This document shows positions 7,193 to 13,078 of a stretch of 13,078 nt of DNA, piece after piece. This stretch comes from Polyangia bacterium (lineage in GTDB: Bacteria > Myxococcota_A > Polyangia > Polyangiales > Polyangiaceae): positions 1 to 13,078 of the forward strand of contig JAUIKB010000047.1 in assembly GCA_030430975.1 (NCBI GenBank), in the 5' to 3' direction. Position numbers and translations under genes: made by a program. How positions within the stretch are numbered: position 1 is the first letter of the stretch; every line of letters starts with the position of its first letter. The notes beneath the pieces are model-generated. The model saw nothing but the letters and a program-made list of their open reading frames with translations. It searched no databases and was not told the DNA's origin.

Positions 7193-7205
7193 CGCGGTCT
7201 CCGCG
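7193..7205. terminator. Short GC hairpin between convergent genes, possible terminator
   Basis: CGCGG-TCT-CCGCG is a perfect 5-bp stem with a 3-base loop in the 27-base gap between the stop at 7186 and the stop of the minus-strand gene at 7214. Its place suits a bidirectional 3'-end structure. No T-tract follows on either strand, so intrinsic termination is uncertain. Confidence 0.3.
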
Positions 7206-7213
7206 ATCGGACG

Positions 7214-9520
7214 CTAGCGTTCTGGGGTCAACTGCCTTTGCATCAGCTTGGGATTGGTAGTGGGCAGCTCACAAGAGCCCTTCTCACAAACGTATACGGT
7301 CGCTTTGCCGTTCTTCGTCGGTTTGCCCTTGGCCCAAGGAACGAGCTTGCCGAGCTTGCCGTCGAGCGCTGCCTGGGTCCCGGATACGTAGACGTGATTC
7401 GGGACGAACGTCCGACGCAGGGCAGCCTTGAGCGCCGCTCCGTCATCGCTGTCCGACGTCACGATCACGATTTCCTTTGCGCGGTCGGTTTGAAAGTCGA
7501 TGCCGAGCAACATGACACCCAGGGCGGACGGCTGGCTGTTGAGCGCGCTGGAGAACGCGCGGATTGTCATCTCAGCGCGCTGACGCCAGACGTCGTCGGT
7601 GGTCAGTTCGCTCAACCGCAGATGATTCATGAGCGCGACCGAGTTGGCGCTCGGAATCGCGCCGTCGTAGCTCGGCTTTTCGCGAGCCAGCAGTTTTTCA
7701 TGGTCATCGGCGGTTAGGAAGTAGCCACCGCGACGCGGGTCTGCGTGGTGTTTCTCCAGTGCGTTCATCAGACCGATCGCTTCGCTCAGCCATTTGGGGT
7801 CCGAGCTGACCTGCAGCAGGTCGATGAGTCCGGCGGCGAAGAACGCATAGTCTTCGGCGAAGGCGTTCGTCGTGAGTTTACCGTCCTTGTAGCTGTGCTT
7901 GAGGCGGCCGCCGGCGCGCAAGTTGTCCAGGAGGAACGTGGCGGCGTTCTCGGCAGCCGTTTGGTACTTCGACTCGTCCAGCACGAATGCCCCGCGCGCG
8001 AACGCCGAGATCATCAGGCCGTTCCAGCTCACCTGGATCTTGTCGTCCAACAGCGGCGCGGGCCGCTTCGCGCGCACCAGACGTAGCTTGACTCGCGAAC
8101 GCTTGAGCGCTTTGTCGAACTCGCCTCGAGCCATGCCGAGGCGCTCGGCGACGTCGTCGCGCGACTCAGCGGTGTGGAAGATAGTGCGGCCCTCGAAGTT
8201 GCCGCGGGGCGTGACGCCGTAGAACGCCCGGACGACCTCGCTGTCCGCCTCGCCGAGGGCGGCGTTCAGTTCTTCCGGTGTCCAGGTGAAGTAGTAGCCT
8301 TCCTCTCGGTGTCCCTTAGGCCCGATCGAGTCGGCGTCCGTGGCCGAGTAGAACGCGCCCTTCGGGTGGGTCATCTCCAGGGCGACGTAATCGAGGATCT
8401 CCCGGGCGACGCGCGCGAACGTTGCGTCGCCGGTCGCGCGGAATCCCTCAAGATAGACCACCGCGAGCTGCGCGTTGTCGTACAGCATCTTCTCGAAATG
8501 CGGCACGAGCCAGCGCTTGTCCGTCGAGTAGCGATGAAATCCGCGACCCACGTGGTCGTACATGCCGCCGCTAGCCATCATCGTCAGCGTCTTCGTTGCC
8601 ATTGCCAGCGACTCGGCATTACCGGTGCGGAAGTGGTGACGCAGCAGTAGCTGATTGGGAAAGCTCGACGGAAATTTGGGGGAGCGGCGCATTCCCCCGA
8701 ACGTTGGATCGAACCCGCGTTCGGCGACGGCGATCGACTTGAGGACGCTGGCGTAGCCGACGGCTCCGGCTTCGGGACTAGTTTGCTTATTGGCTTGGAT
8801 GCCGGCGGCCAGGCGGTCGGCCTCGCTGGCGACGGTGTCAGGGCTCGACTTGAAGCGCTTGAGCTGTTCTCGCATATGCGACAGGAAGCCCTTGCGGGTG
8901 CCGCGGTCACCGTCGCGTGCAGGGAAGTAAGTGCCGCCGAAGAACGGTTTGCGCTCAGGCGTCAGCCACACGCTCATCGGCCAGCCGCCGCGCTGGCGCA
9001 GCATGTGTACCGCCGCCATGTAGATCGAGTCGACGTCCGGCCGTTCTTCGCGATCGACCTTGATGGCTATGTAGTTGTCGTTGATGAACCGAGCGATCGC
9101 TTCGTCTTCGAAGCTCTCCTCCTCCATCACGTGACACCAATGGCAGGTCGCGTAGCCGACGCTCAGAAACACAGGGCGTTTCGTCGCCTTCGCGAACTCG
9201 AACGCTTCGTCTCCCCACGGGAACCAGTTCACCGGATTGTGCGCGTGCTGCAGCAGATAGGGGCTCGACTCCAGAATCAGACGATTCGTGTACTTAGGAA
9301 CGCCAGCAGCGGTCTTGTGCTTCGTGCGCGGAACGTAGCCTGTGCCTTTGGCCTCAAGAGCCGCCTGAAGCTTCTTCCTGAGGTTCGGACCGATCGCCGG
9401 CGACTGCGGGGTCTTCGATTCGGGTTCGGTCGGCGCGGGCCGTGCGCCTGAGCAACCGCCCTCGCAGGACGGGAGCCCTAGGCACAGGGCGAGCAGGGCA
9501 GTTGGAGGTGCGCGCGTCAT
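7214..9520 (-). CDS. DUF255/YyaL (SPATA20-like) thioredoxin-domain protein, predicted lipoprotein
   Basis: The 768-residue product matches the COG1331 family, a thioredoxin-like domain fused to an alpha/alpha-barrel resembling six-hairpin glycosidases. Positions are from the ATG at 9520. A lipoprotein signal ends LLALCLGLPSC (lipid Cys19). The family block SSPYLLQHAHNPVNWFPW is at 85-102 and the CxxC is in YATCHWCHVMEEESF (Cys126, Cys129). GGWPMSVWLTP follows, then GGMYDHVGRGFHRYSTD, VPHFEKMLYDNAQLA, DDKIQVSWNGLMISAFARGA and DGAIPSANSVALMNHLRL. Family length is usually 650-750, so the gene is complete with an added signal and linker. A GTG at 9529 would add three residues. ATG 9520 is preferred because AGGG lies 8 bases upstream and the signal fits. 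Biochemical function in the family is poorly established, with a role in sugar or redox chemistry proposed. Export as a lipoprotein is notable. It diverges from another thioredoxin-like lipoprotein. Confidence 0.93.
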   Translation of the reverse strand: MTRAPPTALLALCLGLPSCEGGCSGARPAPTEPESKTPQSPAIGPNLRKKLQAALEAKGTGYVPRTKHKTAAGVPKYTNRLILESSPYLLQHAHNPVNWFPWGDEAFEFAKATKRPVFLSVGYATCHWCHVMEEESFEDEAIARFINDNYIAIKVDREERPDVDSIYMAAVHMLRQRGGWPMSVWLTPERKPFFGGTYFPARDGDRGTRKGFLSHMREQLKRFKSSPDTVASEADRLAAGIQANKQTSPEAGAVGYASVLKSIAVAERGFDPTFGGMRRSPKFPSSFPNQLLLRHHFRTGNAESLAMATKTLTMMASGGMYDHVGRGFHRYSTDKRWLVPHFEKMLYDNAQLAVVYLEGFRATGDATFARVAREILDYVALEMTHPKGAFYSATDADSIGPKGHREEGYYFTWTPEELNAALGEADSEVVRAFYGVTPRGNFEGRTIFHTAESRDDVAERLGMARGEFDKALKRSRVKLRLVRAKRPAPLLDDKIQVSWNGLMISAFARGAFVLDESKYQTAAENAATFLLDNLRAGGRLKHSYKDGKLTTNAFAEDYAFFAAGLIDLLQVSSDPKWLSEAIGLMNALEKHHADPRRGGYFLTADDHEKLLAREKPSYDGAIPSANSVALMNHLRLSELTTDDVWRQRAEMTIRAFSSALNSQPSALGVMLLGIDFQTDRAKEIVIVTSDSDDGAALKAALRRTFVPNHVYVSGTQAALDGKLGKLVPWAKGKPTKNGKATVYVCEKGSCELPTTNPKLMQRQLTPER

Positions 9521-9546
9521 GGCCGGCACCCTGTCACGCGGAGGTT

Positions 9547-9571
9547 GCGACGGCCGCAGAAATTGCGTCGC
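9547..9571. promoter_or_regulatory. Inverted repeat GCGACG-N13-CGTCGC in the divergent thioredoxin-gene promoter region
   Basis: Perfect 6-bp arms lie at 9547-9552 and 9566-9571, in the 103-base gap between two divergent genes for thioredoxin-fold lipoproteins. It could be a dimeric regulator's operator controlling both. No clear -35/-10 pair was found, and arms this short and GC-rich can be chance. Confidence 0.25.
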
Positions 9572-9623
9572 CCGCCGAAGTCGCGGAATTGTGGCGCGCG
9601 CACGGTTGCGCTAGCTCGTCTCC

Positions 9624-10142
9624 GTGTCCCCGCGTCAACACCTGCTGCTGGCTGTAGCGCTCGGTTGGGCGGCGTGCGGATGTGAAGAACGCCCGCGCTC
9701 GAAGTCCAGCGCGGCCAAGGCGTCGGCATCTGCGGCTCGTAAGGCGACGACTCCGCCCGTGTTCGTCAAGGCCGCTGCGAGCGGGGACGTCGCAGCGACG
9801 GTTCGCAGCGCGTCGACAGCCGCGCACCGGGACGGAGGTGTGCTGATCGTCTACGTCGGAGCGACGTGGTGTGAGCCGTGCGAGCGATTCAAAGTCGCGG
9901 TTAAGCGCGGCGAACTCGACCAGCAACTGCCAGGCGTAACGTTTCTGGAGTTCGATTTGGACCGGGATAAGGTGCGGCTCGAGGCGGCCGGCTACAGTTC
10001 GCGAATGATCCCGTTGTTCTGCCGCCCGGACGCGCAGGGGCGGGGAACATCGCGTCGCATCTTCGGATCGATCAAGGGGCCCGGAGCCGTCGCGAATATC
10101 CTGCCGCGTCTGAAACGGCTCTTGAAGAACGGGGACAATTGA
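9624..10142 (+). CDS. Thioredoxin-like periplasmic protein, probable lipoprotein
   Basis: The product is 172 residues. An in-frame TAG at 9612-9614 makes the GTG at 9624 the first usable start. No Shine-Dalgarno sequence is evident. The N-terminus (MSPRQHLLLAVALGWAACGC) is a signal peptide with probable lipidation at Cys18 or Cys20, though both lipoboxes are imperfect. An Ala/Ser/Lys linker follows to about residue 45. The thioredoxin fold is shown by the strand GVLIVYVGATWCEPC (Cys83-Cys86), a following helix, FLEFDLDRD, and the cis-Pro region SRMIPLFCRPD (Pro130), then SIKGPGAVANILPRLKRLL as the last helix. An extra Cys133 sits near the cis-Pro. It resembles the thioredoxin domains of DsbD-gamma or thioredoxin_7-type proteins. 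Its divergent position next to the DUF255 lipoprotein suggests shared envelope redox work, which is inference. Confidence 0.87.
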   Translation: MSPRQHLLLAVALGWAACGCEERPRSKSSAAKASASAARKATTPPVFVKAAASGDVAATVRSASTAAHRDGGVLIVYVGATWCEPCERFKVAVKRGELDQQLPGVTFLEFDLDRDKVRLEAAGYSSRMIPLFCRPDAQGRGTSRRIFGSIKGPGAVANILPRLKRLLKNGDN

Positions 10143-10286
10143 ATTGGGTGCAGATCGGCTCATGTCAGGTTCAGGCTGTGTAGAGCAGCTGTTCTGCGTT
10201 GGACTGCTGAATCCGAGTCTGGGCGCTGTTTAGTAGTGCGCCCGCGTGTTGTCGTCTGTGAACGAAGCGTTCGAAGGTCTGCCACC

Positions 10287-10303
10287 CAATTGAATTTCAA
10301 TTG
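10287..10303. promoter_or_regulatory. AT-rich 17-bp palindrome upstream of the oxygenase gene, candidate operator
   Basis: CAATTGAA-T-TTCAATTG is a perfect inverted repeat with 8-bp arms and a single central base. It ends 46 bases before the ATG at 10350, inside a strongly GC-rich background where so AT-rich a perfect palindrome is unlikely by chance. Its form and position suit a binding site for a dimeric repressor or activator. It is too close-spaced to form a stable RNA hairpin. The regulator is not identifiable. Confidence 0.5.
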
Positions 10304-10349
10304 CCCCGAAGTTTAGTCGCGGGCGTGCTCGTGGTAGCTCGGCGTGGAC

Positions 10350-11459
10350 ATGACCGACGCGAGCGAAATTCCGACTATCGACCTCGACGACCTGAAGAGC
10401 TCCGACCCAGGACGGCTCGCCCGGGCAGCGGCGGATCTTCTGACTGGATTTGGGACGTACGGTCTCGTGTACGTGCGGAACCACGGTGTGGATCCGGGGG
10501 TGGTTGGTCAGTTGTACGACGATTTTGTCGGTCTAACCGACCGTTCCCCTGAAGAAAAAGAGCAGCTGAGCGGAGATCGGATCTGGTTCCAGCGTGGATG
10601 GACGCCGGCCAACACCGAGCGAGCAGTCGTCGCCGGTGGGCAGCCAGACTTCAAGGAATGCTACTTTGCTGCACCCGTCGATACCGATCGGGAATGCCAC
10701 ATTCAGTACCCACAGATCTACGCGCAGAACATCTGGCCGCCCGACATGCCAGATTACCAAGCGCGCTACCTCGAGTCCGGTCAGGCGCTCCACGATGTTG
10801 GCCTATGGCTGCTGCGCGGTGCGGCGCGCGCCCTTGAACTCGAGGTCGAGACGTTCGCTGGTGCCGCGACGGGCGGTCCGCACGTGTTTCGATTGTTGCG
10901 CTATCTGCCGCTATCGGCTCAGCAGGTGAACAGCGATATCGTGTGGGGTGAAGAACACACCGACTTCAATCTCATCACCGTGTTGCCCGGCGGCCGCTTT
11001 CACGACCCGGATGGCGCGCGCTGCGAGCGACCGGACGACGCGAGCGGTCTGTATCTGCGTACGCGACCGAGCGCCGAGCATCCGCGCGGACGAAAGGTTC
11101 GCGGCCAGGCGCCATCTGGCTGCATCGTTGCGCAGGTCGGTCAGCAGCTAGAGATCCTCACCGGCGGCGAATTTCTCGCGACGCCGCACGTGATCACGGC
11201 GCCGGCTACCCCGGGCTACACGCGGGTGTCGGGCGCGCACTTCGTGCATCTTCACAGTCACCAGACGGTGTTTCCGTTGCCGCGGTTTCGAAACGCAGAA
11301 ACGCTGCGTGCCTATAGCCCGCCTGTGCTCGCCGGGACGTACAGCATCAAGACACTGGTCGACATCGGGCTCGCACCACCCGCGGCGCTCCAGCGACTCG
11401 GTTATCGCCACTACGACCGTCTCGCGGACGCGCGCGCCCACGAAGCCGGAGCGAACTAA
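10350..11459 (+). CDS. Isopenicillin-N-synthase-like 2-oxoglutarate/Fe(II) dioxygenase
   Basis: The product is 369 residues from the ATG at 10350. A GTG at 10344 adds two residues, and neither has a clear ribosome-binding site. Positions below are from the ATG. The N-terminal DIOX_N-type region shows IPTIDLDDL (7-15), FGTYGLVYVRNHGV (34-47) and a Lys-Glu motif in DFKECYF (100-106). The double-stranded beta-helix core carries the Fe(II) triad: HTD (His203, Asp205) and His280 in LATPHVI. Arg292 and Ser294 in YTRVSGAHF form the RxS motif that binds the 2-oxoglutarate carboxylate in most members. Residues about 215-258 are a charged insertion between core strands. The domain order and length match the IPNS/plant-type oxygenase family (COG3491). 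Substrate is unknown and no biosynthetic cluster surrounds it. No signal peptide is seen, so it is cytoplasmic. Confidence 0.92.
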   Translation: MTDASEIPTIDLDDLKSSDPGRLARAAADLLTGFGTYGLVYVRNHGVDPGVVGQLYDDFVGLTDRSPEEKEQLSGDRIWFQRGWTPANTERAVVAGGQPDFKECYFAAPVDTDRECHIQYPQIYAQNIWPPDMPDYQARYLESGQALHDVGLWLLRGAARALELEVETFAGAATGGPHVFRLLRYLPLSAQQVNSDIVWGEEHTDFNLITVLPGGRFHDPDGARCERPDDASGLYLRTRPSAEHPRGRKVRGQAPSGCIVAQVGQQLEILTGGEFLATPHVITAPATPGYTRVSGAHFVHLHSHQTVFPLPRFRNAETLRAYSPPVLAGTYSIKTLVDIGLAPPAALQRLGYRHYDRLADARAHEAGAN

Positions 11460-11466
11460 CTCCCCC

Positions 11467-11480
11467 CGTCCGGTTGGACG
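11467..11480. promoter_or_regulatory. Small hairpin CGTCC-GGTT-GGACG between oxygenase and lipoprotein genes
   Basis: A perfect 5-bp stem with a 4-base loop starts 7 bases after the oxygenase stop. It is not followed by a T-tract. It might be an RNA 3'-end structure or a leader element of the next gene 30 bases on. The evidence is weak. Confidence 0.25.
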
Positions 11481-11509
11481 ATGCGGGCCCGTCGCGATAG
11501 CTTGCGGTT

Positions 11510-12601
11510 GTGAAGTACGCGCTCGGGGCAGGCCTAGTGATGACGTTGGCGGTAGCGGCAGCGTGTAGCGCCGATGACGGTACCAGCGCGGGCGGCTCAG
11601 GAGGCGTCGGCAACGCCAGCGCAGGAGGCACCGGAGCAGCGGCGGGCACGGGCGGCGCCGCTGGCCTCGGCGGTTCGATGGGCGGCACGTCAGGGGCAGG
11701 TGGCTCGACCACGGGCGGCACGGCCGGAACCGGTGGCATCATGACGGACTCAGGTCCGGCTCCGTTCCCAGAGGGGAATGTCTACGTCGTAGGCTACAAC
11801 GACCGGAAAGTCTTCGAACTCGACTCATCGCTGCAGACCATCAGCTCGTGGGACGACCCGAGCTTTATGGCGATGGAGGGACCGTCAGGCATGGTCTTCG
11901 ACTATCGGGGCTACCTGGTGGTGGCGACCTGGGATCAATTCTGTGTGTTCTCGGCGCCGGGCGTGCTCGAAACGTGTCACCCCAAAATCAAAGCCCAGCG
12001 CACGGAAAACGTCATCTTTGACATCGAGCGGAATCTGTACACGACGACCTCAACCGGCGGCACAGACGAAATCCACAAGTACGACGGTGACTACAAACAT
12101 CTGTCGACGTTTAGCCTGACCACCGGACAGTTGACCGGAATCACCTGCGATCCGACCGGCACGCTGTACGTCGCCAGCCAAGTGACGCCCATGCTGAGCA
12201 AGATCTACAAGGTCGACAAGGACAGCCTCACCGAGATCAGTTCGTTCGATGTCGCCGGCAACGCCGAGGGGCTTCAGTACGCGGCCGATGGCAATATCCT
12301 GGTCGCGCTCGCGGACGGCGTAGGCATCGCGCGCGTCGATCCGAATCCACCCAACTCGGTGCTGAGCACGATATCGAACTCTGGACTGCTTTGGCCGGTA
12401 CCCCTCACCGTTGATCAGGCGGGCCAGATCTACACCGGCGATTTCGAGGACGGCAATGGCAGCGCCGCCTCTGACCTGTTCGTCTTCAGCTCGACAGGCG
12501 CGGTGGTGGCATCGCGTACTCCGTCGGAGCTGCACGGACCATTCGGCATGGTCGTCGCCGGCACGGTGCTTCCATGCGGCGCGCGAACCCCGCCGAGCTA
12601 G
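11510..12601 (+). CDS. Lipoprotein with Gly/Ala/Ser/Thr-rich linker and predicted beta-propeller (SMP-30/NHL-like) domain
   Basis: The product is 363 residues. An in-frame TAG at 11498-11500 fixes the GTG at 11510 as the first start. The N-terminus MKYALGAGLVMTLAVAAAC gives a lipoprotein signal with Cys19. Residues about 26-78 are a low-complexity linker of Gly, Ala, Ser and Thr, a common feature of myxobacterial surface lipoproteins. Residues 85-350 contain repeated four-strand-like units with 'G(L/M)..D..G.LyvA' patterns: GPSGMVFDYRGYLVVAT (124-140), ENVIFDIERNLYTTT (166-180), TGITCDPTGTLYVAS (209-223), EGLQYAADGNILVALADG (253-270) and VPLTVDQAGQIYTGDF (297-312). These fit a beta-propeller of the SMP-30/gluconolactonase or NHL class. 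No metal site can be assigned, so a binding role is as likely as catalysis. It is 50 bases downstream of the oxygenase, possibly co-transcribed. Confidence 0.85.
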   Translation: MKYALGAGLVMTLAVAAACSADDGTSAGGSGGVGNASAGGTGAAAGTGGAAGLGGSMGGTSGAGGSTTGGTAGTGGIMTDSGPAPFPEGNVYVVGYNDRKVFELDSSLQTISSWDDPSFMAMEGPSGMVFDYRGYLVVATWDQFCVFSAPGVLETCHPKIKAQRTENVIFDIERNLYTTTSTGGTDEIHKYDGDYKHLSTFSLTTGQLTGITCDPTGTLYVASQVTPMLSKIYKVDKDSLTEISSFDVAGNAEGLQYAADGNILVALADGVGIARVDPNPPNSVLSTISNSGLLWPVPLTVDQAGQIYTGDFEDGNGSAASDLFVFSSTGAVVASRTPSELHGPFGMVVAGTVLPCGARTPPS

Positions 12602-12617
12602 TCCGCCGGCTGAGAGG

Positions 12618-12989
12618 CTAGAGGCCTTCGATCGCTAAGCGATTCGGGTTGTTCGGGTCGATCTTGACCCCGACTGTCATGCCGGGCTGAATGCGGGGCA
12701 GCGCGACCATCTGAACAACCGAGGTCATTTGCACCGGGTAGGGTGAACCGGCTTGCGGTTGGACCTCGAGTTGAAACGCGACCTGGGGGTTGTTGTTGAC
12801 AAACATGCCGGTTTGATTGGCGCTCACAATGCGGGCTTGAGCAGGCACGCCGTTCGCCAGTAGCTGCGCCTTGTCCTGCTGGGCTTTGGCCATGGTCTTG
12901 AACAAGAAGAACATGCCGGCCGCCGTGCCGATCAGGATCACGGCGGTGAAGAGCAATATGACGACGGTGATGACGATGCTGCTGACCAT
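12618..12989 (-). CDS. Small membrane-anchored DUF3592-like protein
   Basis: The ATG at 12989 gives 123 residues. A GTG at 13007 would add six residues before it and is less likely because the ATG directly precedes the hydrophobic helix. Neither start has a clear Shine-Dalgarno sequence. Residues about 4-32 form one long hydrophobic helix (IVITVVILLFTAVILIGTAAGMFFLF). A short charged linker (KTMAKAQQDKAQLLANG) then leads to a small beta domain with the pattern GVPAQARIVSANQTG, NNNPQVAFQLEVQP, YPVQMTSVVQMVALPRIQPGMTVGVKIDPNNPNRLAIEG. This 'G..a.A.v......G....NP.V.f.l.V.P...G..y.V.......P...pG..v.V..DP..P....i' layout is that of DUF3592-type proteins common in myxobacteria and actinobacteria. 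Function is unknown. It is convergent with the preceding lipoprotein gene, with 16 bases between stops. Confidence 0.82.
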   Translation of the reverse strand: MVSSIVITVVILLFTAVILIGTAAGMFFLFKTMAKAQQDKAQLLANGVPAQARIVSANQTGMFVNNNPQVAFQLEVQPQAGSPYPVQMTSVVQMVALPRIQPGMTVGVKIDPNNPNRLAIEGL

Positions 12990-13078
12990 TGGGCGACAGC
13001 GTACCACGGCGTCTTTTTCAGTAGGGCAATCAACGCGGCTTCCCCCGTGCCCTCAGCGTCGGCTCGGCTTGCCGTCAC

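Noticed and set aside
8783..9451. A 222-codon plus-strand open frame
   Set aside because: It is antisense to the conserved DUF255 protein, where family motifs show the minus strand is coding. Long antisense frames are common in GC-rich DNA.
9534..10163. A 209-codon minus-strand open frame
   Set aside because: It is antisense to the thioredoxin-like gene with its WCEPC motif and signal peptide, and its own translation shows no recognisable features.
13053..13078. A possible C-terminus (DGKPSRR then stop) on the minus strand at the right edge
   Set aside because: Seven codons are too few to support a gene, and another minus-strand frame is also open there. It may be the end of a neighbour outside the window.

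Overview
This GC-rich window reads like chromosome from a Gram-negative bacterium, most plausibly a member of the Myxococcota (Polyangia-like). That is inference from style, not a database match. The grounds are several short lipoprotein signals, a Gly/Ala/Ser/Thr-rich linker after one lipidated Cys, Asp/Glu-rich tails, an ECF sigma factor coupled to an unknown one-TM protein, a HEAT-repeat secreted protein and GTG starts. I see no rRNA, tRNA, CRISPR array, transposase, phage gene or attachment site. It looks like ordinary chromosomal sequence dominated by envelope proteins.

Layout. 1-93 is the 3' end of an unidentified gene, coupled by a GTGA overlap to an SRPBCC-fold protein (90-536). After a roughly 290-bp gap with no convincing gene comes a TlpA-like thioredoxin-fold lipoprotein on the minus strand (828-1604/1652). 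It diverges from a plus-strand three-gene operon: a small lipoprotein (1768-2127), a secreted HEAT-repeat protein (2124-4157) and an O-antigen ligase/polymerase-like membrane protein with a TPR-like C-terminus (4157-5899). Both junctions overlap (ATGA and TGATG), so the three are probably made together.

Next is an ECF sigma-70 factor (6096-6749) with a 4-bp GTGA overlap to a one-TM acidic-tailed protein (6746-7186), a candidate membrane regulator of that sigma factor. Convergent to this pair is a DUF255/YyaL-type thioredoxin-domain protein predicted to be a lipoprotein (7214-9520, minus). It diverges from a small thioredoxin-like lipoprotein (9624-10142). The right end holds an isopenicillin-N-synthase-like 2-oxoglutarate/Fe(II) oxygenase (10350-11459) preceded by an AT-rich palindrome, a lipoprotein with a predicted beta-propeller (11510-12601), and a small membrane-anchored DUF3592-like protein on the minus strand (12618-12989).

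Functional themes. Three separate exported thioredoxin-fold proteins with intact CxxC motifs lie within 10 kb, suggesting envelope thiol-redox or disulfide work, though they are not in one operon. The lipoprotein/HEAT/ligase operon is the best candidate for an undescribed system: a glycan ligase or polymerase with a dedicated periplasmic repeat scaffold and lipoprotein. The sigma factor/TM pair is a second candidate. Neither can be shown novel without database searches.
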